From the NCBI RefSeq assembly GCF_001870735.1, contig NZ_MORL01000006.1:62001-126000 (forward strand): a DNA stretch of 64,000 bases, given 5' to 3'. The position numbers were made by a program, and so were the translations under genes. The number at the start of each line of letters is the position of its first letter. Within the stretch, counting starts at the first letter, position 1. The stretch comes from Arsenicibacter rosenii (lineage in GTDB: Bacteria > Bacteroidota > Bacteroidia > Cytophagales > Spirosomataceae). Under the pieces are notes generated by a model. That model was not told where the DNA came from and did no database searches. It was given only the letters and a program-made list of their open reading frames with translations. Shown here one piece after another: positions 33,515 through 40,619 of the stretch.

Positions 33515-33531
33515 AGATATGGGTAAAAAAA

Positions 33532-33858
33532 TTAACAGCAGTTGTTAGGGGTAAATGTGTCAAGCACAGACCCGAAGAGTTCCCGGGCTTCCTGCCAGAC
33601 AGCTTCATTGATGCAATAGCACACCCGTGGGGGATTTATTTCGCCCTTGATAATGCCGATGCGTTTCAGCTCTTTCAGATGCTGCGAGACAGTTGCCTGC
33701 GCCAGCGGCAACTCATCGACCAGATCACCGCAGACGCACGCTTTTTTCTGTGCCAGCAACTGCAGAATGGCTACCCGCGCCGGATGCGCAAAGGCCTTGG
33801 CCAGCTCCGCTATCCGGTTATGCTCGTCGGTAAAAACTTCGGTTTTGGTGACGCCCAT
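33532..33858 (-). CDS. arsR: ArsR/SmtB-family arsenic-responsive repressor
   Basis: The 108-residue winged-helix repressor begins MGVTKTEVFTDEHN at 33858 (open upstream, but the extra residues are not family-like). LAKAFAHPARVAILQLLAQKKACVCGDLVDELPLAQATVSQHLKELKRIGIIKGE is the full HTH. The ACVCGDL motif (C41, C43) is the classical alpha-3 metalloid site; further cysteines sit at CYC and the C-terminal NNCC. Arsenite binding should release it from the operators at 33885 and 33499. Confidence 0.93.
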   Translation of the reverse strand: MGVTKTEVFTDEHNRIAELAKAFAHPARVAILQLLAQKKACVCGDLVDELPLAQATVSQHLKELKRIGIIKGEINPPRVCYCINEAVWQEARELFGSVLDTFTPNNCC

Positions 33859-33884
33859 GCTGAATGATTGAGTTAATGATTGTG

Positions 33885-33900
33885 ATCGCAATATTACGAT
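33885..33900. promoter_or_regulatory. Candidate ArsR operator in the arsR promoter
   Basis: ATCGCAATATTACGAT, a 16-bp dyad with only one mismatched pair, 26 bp upstream of the arsR ATG. It sits in the divergent region and could also affect the FAH-family gene at 33954. Confidence 0.55.
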
Positions 33901-33953
33901 AAAAGTAAAATATAAGTCAATAGTCCTTTCAAAATAAATTCCGTACAATTAAT

Positions 33954-34790
33954 ATGAAGCTATACAAAACCCGCCAAGGACTGGTAGTCGAGCATGATGG
34001 CCGGTTTCACCGTGCTCCTTCCGATGACTGGGATTACCTGGTTAATCAGGATGATCTGCATTCGTTTCTGTTAGAGGCCATTCCGTCGTCGGCCGAGTCA
34101 GATGAGTACGCCCACTGGGCAACGGAGGAGGTGCTGGCACCTATCGGACAGCAGGAAGTATGGGCCTCGGGAGTAACCTACCTGCGGAGCCGTGATGCCC
34201 GGATGGAAGAATCAAAAAAAGCCGGTGGCGGTAATTTCTACGACCGTGTCTACGACGCGGAGCGCCCTGAATTGTTTTTTAAATCGACGGCCTCGCGGGT
34301 GGTTGGCCCGAAAGGCCAGGTGCGTATCCGGAAAGATTCGGTGTGGGATGTGCCTGAGCCGGAACTGACGCTGTTTATCACCAGCTCGGGTAAAATTGTG
34401 GGGTATACCTGCGGGAACGACATGAGCTCACGGAGTATCGAAGGCGAAAACCCGTTGTATCTGCCACAAGCCAAGACCTACGACGGGAGTGCCGCACTGG
34501 GCCCTTGTCTCTACGTGCCGGCCGAACCGATTGCTCCGTCGACCGTCATCCGGCTGGAAATCAGTCGTGGTGGTGAGGTAGTCTTTGAAAATCAGATTGC
34601 GATAGATCAGATGAAGCGTAAACACGATGAGCTGGCGGGCTTCCTCTTCCGCGAGTGTTCATTCCCGAACGGCTGCTACCTGATGACCGGCACCGGCATC
34701 GTACCGCCCGACAGCTTCACCCTTGCCTCCGGCGACGTGGTCCGCATTTCAATTGAAGGCATCGGTACGCTGGAGAATACGGTAGCCTAA
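33954..34790 (+). CDS. Fumarylacetoacetate hydrolase (FAH) family protein
   Basis: A 278-residue protein of the FAH superfamily. [19 protein letters not shown] and [14 protein letters not shown] lead into the metal-binding core [12 protein letters not shown], and [30 protein letters not shown] then forms the active-site loop. Members hydrolyse or decarboxylate 2-keto acids such as 2-keto-3-deoxy sugar acids; this one resembles 2-hydroxyhepta-2,4-diene-1,7-dioate isomerase-type proteins and fumarylacetoacetase-like 2-keto-3-deoxyarabonate dehydratases. The exact reaction is undecided. It is divergent from arsR across 95 bp. Confidence 0.85.
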   Translation: MKLYKTRQGLVVEHDGRFHRAPSDDWDYLVNQDDLHSFLLEAIPSSAESDEYAHWATEEVLAPIGQQEVWASGVTYLRSRDARMEESKKAGGGNFYDRVYDAERPELFFKSTASRVVGPKGQVRIRKDSVWDVPEPELTLFITSSGKIVGYTCGNDMSSRSIEGENPLYLPQAKTYDGSAALGPCLYVPAEPIAPSTVIRLEISRGGEVVFENQIAIDQMKRKHDELAGFLFRECSFPNGCYLMTGTGIVPPDSFTLASGDVVRISIEGIGTLENTVA

Positions 34791-34793
34791 TTA

Positions 34794-34919
34794 AATGGAT
34801 AATGGGTAATGTAGAATGAACAATGTAAAATGGATAATGTACAATGAGCGCTGCGTAGCCATTATTCATTACCCATTACTCATTATCCATTATTCATTAC
34901 CCATTATTCATTATTCATT
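34794..34919. repeat. Inverted heptad (7-bp) array, 18 units in phase
   Basis: Eight AATGNNN units (34794-34849), a 7-bp spacer GCTGCGT (34850-34856), then nine NNNCATT units (34857-34919), all in one 7-bp register over 126 bp. It starts 3 bp after the FAH stop codon and ends 4 bp before the stop of the opposing PepSY gene, filling the convergent gap. Same unit as 21535-21611. Confidence 0.85.
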
Positions 34920-34923
34920 CTTT

Positions 34924-35598
34924 TCAAGGAACCAGCAGGGCGTAAATCAGGTAGCTGATGAGCGTACCGATGGCGGCGATGAGCAAGCCGGCGAGGCGTT
35001 TGCGCTTCAGAAAGACCATCAGCACCAGACCCGTCAGGGAGACAACCGTCATCAGAATGGCGGAAATATCAATCACCAGCGACCATGAACTTCCTGTATC
35101 GCGGCCTTTGTGCAGGTCGTTGATCACGGCCACAAACCCCATCCGCGATTCGGTCAGTTCATACTCACCCGACTCGCGGTCGATAAACGAATCGGCCGTA
35201 TAGCCGGGGCCCCGGAACGACAGGGAAATCTCCTGATCATCGATCCGGAAATCGCCAAGTGAGCCTTTAATGCCGTGCGTATTACGCAGAAATTCAACGA
35301 TCTCCAGTTTGGCAATCTGGTTGGTATCCGGCGAATTAACCCACTTAGCGTCCAGTTTCCCTTTGTGCCCGACCGTGGTTACGTGCTCGCCGAACCACTC
35401 GGTATGGTTCAGTGTGAGTCCTGTTACCGCAAAGAACAGCAGAATCGCAAAGCTGATCATCGACAGGTAGATGTGCAGCCAGCGGGCGGCGGAGGCCAGT
35501 TGTCGTTTCCAGGCGGGTTGATGCGCGGCCTTCACACCGTCCTTATGGATTGCCTGTCTTTTTGTGGTAGTCCAGGGACGCGGCTGAAATTTCGACAT
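34924..35598 (-). CDS. PepSY-associated transmembrane protein
   Basis: About 224 residues starting MSKFQPRPW at 35598 (an in-frame start 11 codons earlier is possible). RWLHIYLSMISFAILLFFAVTGLTLNH is the PepSY TM opening helix, with conserved histidines that in relatives bind haem or contact flavin. A periplasmic PepSY-like domain follows, then INDLHKGRDTGSSWSLVIDISAILMTVVSLTGLVLMVFLK and a final helix. It begins inside the upstream ApbE-DUF2271 gene (56-nt overlap), so the two are translated together. Probable part of a transmembrane electron-transfer chain. Confidence 0.83.
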   Translation of the reverse strand: MSKFQPRPWTTTKRQAIHKDGVKAAHQPAWKRQLASAARWLHIYLSMISFAILLFFAVTGLTLNHTEWFGEHVTTVGHKGKLDAKWVNSPDTNQIAKLEIVEFLRNTHGIKGSLGDFRIDDQEISLSFRGPGYTADSFIDRESGEYELTESRMGFVAVINDLHKGRDTGSSWSLVIDISAILMTVVSLTGLVLMVFLKRKRLAGLLIAAIGTLISYLIYALLVP

Positions 35599-37081
35599 TA
35601 CCTTCCAGGGTTTCTTGTTTGGCTTTCGCATTGAAACTCATTTCCTTCCGCATGATCTGATAGGTGCCGTGTTCACGGGCCACTTCGATCACCACGGTAT
35701 ATTTGCCTGCTTTCACAAACTGGCCTTTATCATCCTTCCCATCCCATTTCAGGGTGTAGGCTCCCGGCGAGCGCGTCGCGCCGGCAATCGATGCCGGATC
35801 AAAGCCTTCCTGCTGCCGGGTGTTGTTATACCAGGATTTTAGTTCGTGCAGCCAGCGGGGCTTGTTATACCACAACGCAATATTACGGACCGGGTTCCGG
35901 TCTTCGTCTTCTACCCATACCGCTACAAACGGTCGGCGGAAGCGGCCTTCAAATTTAGCCAGCTCCAGGTTAATCGACAGTTCGTAGTCGGGGTTCCAGG
36001 GTTTGGCGGCGGATATACCCAGTACTTTGGCCGACATCAGCCGGTCGGACGCATCGGCAACCAGTACCGCCGTTGATTCGGGCATCGTTACGGCCAGATC
36101 GCTCCATTTTGCATTGCTCAGCTGCTTTCCGTCTTTGGTCACCAGCAGATAAGCGGCCTCAGGATAAGCGCGGGTCAGTTCTTCACGTTCACCAGCACTG
36201 GCTACGTTGAAAGCGGTCGACAAGGCTCCGGCCACCACCGCGTCCGGATGAACGACCGTTGCGCTGATCACCTCCGACGCCGGTTCGCCCGTGCGCGGGT
36301 CAACCACGTGAGAATACCAGTTGCCATCAATCTGTACTCCCCGCCGATAGTCTCCGCTGGTAGCTACGGCCTGATTCTGCACCGATAGCCGGGCCATTGG
36401 CGCGTCGTTTTCGGCACTGGCCCGCGGATTTACGACGGCAATCGGGGCGGCATGTTTACCCCGCACGATGATGTCGCCACCCGCGTTAACCACCACGGCA
36501 TCAATGCCATCGACTGTCATGGCCGCCTCGCACGCCTTGTTGATAATATAACTTTTGGTAAAGGTGTTCAGCCGTAACGGAGCCGTGCTGACGCGGGTCG
36601 CCGTTCGGGAAGCTGGCTCCAGAAGCCAGTGAGTTTGGCCGGCCAGGTCAATGGCTTCTGCCTTTGCGGCTGCCGATGGCGTTTGTCCGTCAATGGCACC
36701 TTGTTGCCATAACTGGCTGATGGTTTGAGCTGATGCACTCAGAGCTCCGTTTGTCTGGCCGTGCCATTGGTCAAACAGCTGTAAAACCGAAAACAGATCT
36801 TCCGAAACCGGAATGGCCTCGTGTTGGGTAGCGGCCCACCGGCTGAATTCGCTTTGGGTGTCATAGCCGCTCAGAATCCCGGTAAGCCGGTTAATTTCCT
36901 GCATCGCTTTCTGTTCGGCCCGCCTGGCGCCGGCTTCCGAAGAAGCGATTAGCTTAAGATCGAGTGAGGTGCCTAAAACGTGGTCTGCGTGCGAGACGTA
37001 CAAGCCCATTGTTGCGGCCTGTGCCACGCTGCCAATCGACAGCAGGGCACAGCCAGCCAGTACGGGAGTGGTTGGTTTCAT
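35543..37081 (-). CDS. Fusion of ApbE (FAD:protein FMN transferase) and DUF2271 domain, exported
   Basis: The 512-residue exported protein has a signal peptide of about 23 residues (MKPTTPVLAGCALLSIGSVAQA). An ApbE domain (about 30-335) follows: LNTFTKSYIINKACEAA, VVVNAGGDIIVRG, YSHVVDPRTGEPA and DAVVAGALSTAFNVA are the FAD- and Mg-binding motifs. DUF2271 (about 360-490) comes last: ISAAKPWNPDYELSINLELAKFE, VAVWVEDEDRNPVRNIALWY, SPGAYTLKWDGKDDKG. ApbE enzymes attach FMN to Ser/Thr of exported electron carriers. DUF2271 contains AGATR (Thr436), close to the [S/T]GA[S/T] acceptor motif, so it may flavinylate itself. It overlaps the PepSY gene. Confidence 0.87.
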   Translation of the reverse strand: MKPTTPVLAGCALLSIGSVAQAATMGLYVSHADHVLGTSLDLKLIASSEAGARRAEQKAMQEINRLTGILSGYDTQSEFSRWAATQHEAIPVSEDLFSVLQLFDQWHGQTNGALSASAQTISQLWQQGAIDGQTPSAAAKAEAIDLAGQTHWLLEPASRTATRVSTAPLRLNTFTKSYIINKACEAAMTVDGIDAVVVNAGGDIIVRGKHAAPIAVVNPRASAENDAPMARLSVQNQAVATSGDYRRGVQIDGNWYSHVVDPRTGEPASEVISATVVHPDAVVAGALSTAFNVASAGEREELTRAYPEAAYLLVTKDGKQLSNAKWSDLAVTMPESTAVLVADASDRLMSAKVLGISAAKPWNPDYELSINLELAKFEGRFRRPFVAVWVEDEDRNPVRNIALWYNKPRWLHELKSWYNNTRQQEGFDPASIAGATRSPGAYTLKWDGKDDKGQFVKAGKYTVVIEVAREHGTYQIMRKEMSFNAKAKQETLEGNVEISAASLDYHKKTGNP

Positions 37082-37173
37082 GATAATTTCAGGGTTAATA
37101 ATGCTGCTAACTGATCGTTAGGCCACATTAGGCCCCGAAACTTGCGGCCACTCCGCAATTTTTTACAAAATTA

Positions 37174-38298
37174 TCAGGCGATAACACGGATACTGTCGCG
37201 AACGACGGCGACTTTTTCGCGTAGCCGGTCCATGTCAGTATCCATCACCGTTACGTGGCCCATCTTCCGGAACGGCTTCGTAATGGCCTTGCCATAGAAA
37301 AACGGAAAAACGCCCGACATGCCCAGCAACGTCTCCAGACCTTCGTATCTGGCCGGGCCGGTAAAGCCGTCTTCGCCCAGCAGATTCAGCATGGCCGAGG
37401 GCTGGTAAAAGTCTGTATCACCGAGCGGCAGATTCAGAATGGCCCGCCAGTGTTGCTCAAACTGCGAGGTCACGTTGGCGCGGATGGTATGATGGCCGCT
37501 GTTATGGGGGCGGGGAGCTACCTCATTGATCAACACTTTCCCGTCTTTATCGAGGAAGAGCTCAACGGCCAGCAGTCCGACGATACCAAAGGCTTCGGCG
37601 GTCTGACGGGCAATCTGCTGGGCCTGTTCGTTGACCTCCGCCGTAATTTCGGCCGGTGCGAACAGGTATTCGACAAGGTTGAGTTCGGGATGAAAGACCA
37701 TTTCAACCGTCGGGAAGGTCTGCATCTCCCCATTGGCATTACGGGCTATGATGACAGCCAGTTCCTTCTCAAAATCAACAGCTTTTTCGAGGACGCCCGG
37801 CGCGTCGAAGGCCTTGTGGAGGTCAGCGGCAGAAGCAATGCGCTGCACCCCGCGACCGTCATAACCGTCGCGGCCAAGTTTATGGAATGCCGGCAGAAAA
37901 TCAGCATACCCGGCGACATCGGCGCGGTTATCAGTCAGGATAAAATCAGCGGTTGGTAGGCCATGCTGACGGTAAAACGCTTTCTGGAGTCGTTTATCCT
38001 GAATAGTCCGGATGACAGCCGGTTGCGGATATACCTTTTTGCCTTCGCGCTCGAGCGCTTCCAGGGCTTCAACGTTTACTTTTTCGATTTCAATGGTCAA
38101 TACATCGACCGACTGACCGAAGCGATACACGGTATCATAGTCGAGCAACGAGCCTACCGCAAATTGGGTTGCAAGGTGGCGGCAGGGGGCTTCCGGATCA
38201 GGATCGAGAATATGAACGCGTAGGTTCCAGTCGATGGAGGCTTGCAGGAGCATGAGGCCCAGCTGGCCACCGCCTAAAATGCCGATTGTTGGAGTCAC
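37174..38298 (-). CDS. purK: 5-(carboxyamino)imidazole ribonucleotide synthase (PurK), GTG start
   Basis: ATP-dependent carboxylation of AIR to N5-CAIR in purine synthesis. TIGILGGGQLGLMLLQAS at the N-terminus, KRLQKAFYRQHGLPTADF, GRDGYDGRGVQ, FDKELAVI-type ATP-grasp strands and NEVAPRPHNSGHHTI (catalytic metal region) are all present. The frame extends to a TTG at 38343, but the GTG at 38298 gives the family N-terminus (374 residues) and lies downstream of a perfect -7 box (38326-38333) that would sit inside the longer form. purE is not adjacent. Confidence 0.92.
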   Translation of the reverse strand: MTPTIGILGGGQLGLMLLQASIDWNLRVHILDPDPEAPCRHLATQFAVGSLLDYDTVYRFGQSVDVLTIEIEKVNVEALEALEREGKKVYPQPAVIRTIQDKRLQKAFYRQHGLPTADFILTDNRADVAGYADFLPAFHKLGRDGYDGRGVQRIASAADLHKAFDAPGVLEKAVDFEKELAVIIARNANGEMQTFPTVEMVFHPELNLVEYLFAPAEITAEVNEQAQQIARQTAEAFGIVGLLAVELFLDKDGKVLINEVAPRPHNSGHHTIRANVTSQFEQHWRAILNLPLGDTDFYQPSAMLNLLGEDGFTGPARYEGLETLLGMSGVFPFFYGKAITKPFRKMGHVTVMDTDMDRLREKVAVVRDSIRVIA

Positions 38299-38325
38299 TG
38301 GCTTAACGAAAATTGATATGCACCG

Positions 38326-38333
38326 CAAAAATA
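38326..38333 (-). promoter_or_regulatory. -7 promoter box for purK
   Basis: On the minus strand TATTTTTG, an exact TAnnTTTG match, 27 bp upstream of the GTG start at 38298. It supports the shorter purK start. Confidence 0.5.
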
Positions 38334-38396
38334 CGCAGGACAAGCCGCTTTATCGTTATAGCATGGAAACACAGGGAGAGAGGAAAGGTGCGGATT

Positions 38397-38460
38397 ACCA
38401 CAGAGCCACATCAGAAAACATAGTTTTTATCTTCTTTGTGGTCTAATGTGACTATGCGGT
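38397..38460. repeat. Inverted nonad (9-bp) repeat array
   Basis: Three 9-bp units related to ACCACANAG (38397-38405, 38406-38414, 38415-38423), one base, then four inverted units (38425-38433 to 38452-38460; the innermost is degenerate). It lies in the 170-bp gap between dps (stop 38505) and the purK promoter and follows the same design as the 7- and 8-bp arrays. Confidence 0.6.
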
Positions 38461-38504
38461 AATTTAATTTAAGAAATTGAAAGTGAGTGGTTTATTGTTA
38501 TGGC

Positions 38505-38978
38505 CTAGCGCAGGTGAGCGCGCAGAAACCACGCCATTTTTTCATGTTCTTCCATCAGGCCCGTAACGAAATCGCTGGTACCGAGGTCTCCGTAGTCGCC
38601 GGCAAAGGTATTGGCCAGCCCGCGCAGGTTCATAATGATGCTTTCGTGGTCGGTCAGTAACTCGGCAATAAACCCCTTGCTGCTGTTTTCGCTGCGGATT
38701 TCTTCTGTCAGGTGGGTCATTTTCAGGAAGTTGCTCAGTGAGGCCGGTGCATAGTGGCCAATTGCACGGATGCGCTCCGCAATATCATCAATGAACGTAT
38801 CCAGTTGTTCGTACTGACTTTCAAAAAACTTGTGCTTGTCGTAAAAGTCAGGGCCTTCTACATTCCAGTGGGCATGACGGGTCTTTGTGTAAAGCACATA
38901 TTCGTCAGCCAGCAATTTAGACAGCTCATGGGCAACCGCCTGCCGGTTGTTGTCGTTGATACCAATATTTACTTTCAT
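38505..38978 (-). CDS. dps: Dps-family ferritin-like DNA-protection protein
   Basis: The 157-residue four-helix protein forms a dodecamer that oxidises and stores iron with H2O2, protecting DNA. The intersubunit ferroxidase ligands fit exactly: H37 (ARHAHWN region), H49, D64 and E68, the same spacing as L. innocua Dps (31, 43, 58, 62). HWNVEGPDFYDKHKFFESQYEQLDTFIDDIAERIRAIG is the signature. The N-terminus is short, so DNA binding may be weak. It is divergent from an AraC-type gene, with a candidate operator between them. Confidence 0.92.
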   Translation of the reverse strand: MKVNIGINDNNRQAVAHELSKLLADEYVLYTKTRHAHWNVEGPDFYDKHKFFESQYEQLDTFIDDIAERIRAIGHYAPASLSNFLKMTHLTEEIRSENSSKGFIAELLTDHESIIMNLRGLANTFAGDYGDLGTSDFVTGLMEEHEKMAWFLRAHLR

Positions 38979-39069
38979 GGTAGAGTGAATTGAGTGTTGG
39001 TAAGCTTATCGTTAGCATGGCGGCATACGCACCAGCCTGTTGATGAGGCAACGGTTTTTCAGGAAAAGG

Positions 39070-39106
39070 TGTTCGGTTTCGTACACATTTTGTTCGGAAC
39101 CGAACA
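39070..39106. promoter_or_regulatory. Candidate operator with three TGTTCGG half-sites between dps and araC-type gene
   Basis: TGTTCGG occurs at 39070-39076 and 39091-39097, exactly 21 bp (two helical turns) apart. The second is part of the perfect dyad TGTTCGGAACCGAACA (39091-39106). The site lies in the 262-bp divergent region and is a good binding site for a dimeric regulator. Confidence 0.5.
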
Positions 39107-39240
39107 TATTAAAGTTGCTTTGTTTTGCGTAATTAATTGATAGATAGGTGAATATAAAGGCGGTATGAAATTTGTCATAACGTTTACAACCTTTACAGCC
39201 CGTTAAGCATCCAAAATATATGCACGTTTCATTTCCAGTC

Positions 39241-39747
39241 ATGGCAGAGTCACTTTTGGGTACCGCTTTTTACAAGACAGTGCTTTCCGTCCGGGAGTAT
39301 GCCGCCGGTATATGGCAGGGTGTGTCGCAGGCCGGATCCGCAAAACAGGAGCAACCGATGACCAATTGTTTAACGGAGGTTGATCTTATGGTTTTATCGG
39401 GCCGGTTGCAGGATGTACTCGATCGCGAGTTGTTATACCTTAATCCGGAACTGACCCCGGAATGCTTAGCGGCCCACGCGCAAATGACAGTTTGCCAGCT
39501 GGCGGAGGTACTGATGCGCGGCATCTGTAAACCATTCGACCGGCTGTTGGCAGAATACCGGATAGAGGCTATGAAAGTGTTGCTGAAGAATCCGAAAATG
39601 GCGGAAATGAACTTGTTCCTGCTGGCGCATGAGTGCGGTTTTGCAAGCCGGAAGGCCTTTAAAAAAGCGTTTGTTGAGTATACCGGTCAGACGCTTGAGG
39701 CTTATAAAGAAAGCCTCGCCGGTTCGGGCAAGGCTCTCATACTCTAA
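39241..39747 (+). CDS. AraC-type helix-turn-helix regulator lacking a sensor domain
   Basis: A protein of 168 residues from the ATG at 39241 (175 from one at 39220). About 50 N-terminal residues match nothing I recognise. The rest is an AraC DNA-binding region: LNPELTPECLAAHAQMTVCQLAEVLMRGICKPFDRLLAEYRIEAMKVLL, then EMNLFLLAHECGFASRKAFKKAFVEYTGQTLEAYKESL, the two HTH motifs. No effector-binding domain is present, so activity may be set by expression. Divergent to dps, which it may regulate. Confidence 0.82.
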   Translation: MAESLLGTAFYKTVLSVREYAAGIWQGVSQAGSAKQEQPMTNCLTEVDLMVLSGRLQDVLDRELLYLNPELTPECLAAHAQMTVCQLAEVLMRGICKPFDRLLAEYRIEAMKVLLKNPKMAEMNLFLLAHECGFASRKAFKKAFVEYTGQTLEAYKESLAGSGKALIL

Positions 39748-39761
39748 CATAACAGCAGGAT

Positions 39762-40619
39762 TTATTTTTTCTCAATTCCTTCCAGCACCCGCCGGATGAC
39801 GTTAGCCCGCTGCATATAATCCAGCGAACCGGCAATATCCTGATTGTCGATAATGGCTTTATACTGCTGTAGAAACTCAATGTAATCACCGAGGGCTTTT
39901 GATACATTTTGCCGGTTCTGATCGAAAATCGGTGCCCACATCTGCGGCGAGCTCTTTGCCAGACGTACGGTTGAGCTAAAACCCGTACTGGCCATCTCGA
40001 AAATCGTATTTTCGTCTTTTTCTTTCTCCAGAACCGTCAGGCCCAGCGCAAATGCACTCACGTGGCTCAGGTGCGAGACATAGGCCAGGTGCAGGTCGTG
40101 TTCTTTCGGGGTCATGTAGAAAATCTTCATCCCGATGTCGCGGAACAGCGCTTCGACCAGTTTAATGCTGTCGGGGGCACTTTTTTCGCGGTCGCAGATA
40201 ATCAGGTTTTTGCCTGGTAACAGGTCGCGGAATGCGGCGCCCGGCCCCGAGTTTTCGGTGCCCGCCATCGGATGAGCAGCTACATACTGCGCGCGCTTCG
40301 GATGCTGATCGGCGGCATCGCAGATCAGTTCCTTGGTCGACCCCAGATCAGTCAGTGTAGCCCCTTCGGGCAGCAGATCGAGCAGCTTAGGGAGCATATC
40401 CGTGATGATATTTACCGGGGTGGCCAGCAATACCAGCGTGGATTTGGCAACGGCTTCTTCCAGTGGCAGGCACTCGTCAACAATGCCTTTGGCAATGGCC
40501 AGCTGGCCATGCACCGGCGAGGTGTCAACGCCGATGAAGTGCATTTTCGGGTATTTTTCGCGGACGGCCAGGGCAAACGATCCACCCAGTAAACCAATGC
40601 CTATGATCGAAACGTTCAT
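39762..40619 (-). CDS. tyrA: Prephenate dehydrogenase
   Basis: NAD(P)-dependent oxidative decarboxylation of prephenate to 4-hydroxyphenylpyruvate, towards tyrosine. In 285 residues MNVSIIGIGLLGGSFALAVRE is the Rossmann start, TDLGSTKELICDAA and FVAAHPMAGTENSGPGAA (catalytic His) are conserved, and the helical dimerisation domain (about 170-285) includes HDLHLAYVSHLSHVSAFAL. No chorismate mutase domain. Its start overlaps the aminotransferase stop by 4 nt (ATGA), so the two genes are coupled. Confidence 0.92.
   Translation of the reverse strand: MNVSIIGIGLLGGSFALAVREKYPKMHFIGVDTSPVHGQLAIAKGIVDECLPLEEAVAKSTLVLLATPVNIITDMLPKLLDLLPEGATLTDLGSTKELICDAADQHPKRAQYVAAHPMAGTENSGPGAAFRDLLPGKNLIICDREKSAPDSIKLVEALFRDIGMKIFYMTPKEHDLHLAYVSHLSHVSAFALGLTVLEKEKDENTIFEMASTGFSSTVRLAKSSPQMWAPIFDQNRQNVSKALGDYIEFLQQYKAIIDNQDIAGSLDYMQRANVIRRVLEGIEKK

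Noticed and set aside
34794-34919. Heptad array considered as CRISPR or as an insertion-sequence remnant
   Set aside because: Units are 7 bp with no spacers of constant length; there are no cas genes, transposase, terminal repeats or target duplication.
35543-35631. Long overlap of the PepSY frame with the ApbE-DUF2271 gene considered a frameshift
   Set aside because: Both proteins keep complete domain ends and plausible starts; an internal ATG (35598) reduces the overlap, so two intact coupled genes are more likely.
39012-39242. 76-codon minus-strand frame with a CLTGCKGC motif between dps and the AraC-type gene
   Set aside because: It covers the whole divergent promoter region including the operator dyad and overlaps the AraC-type start; the cysteines appear accidental.
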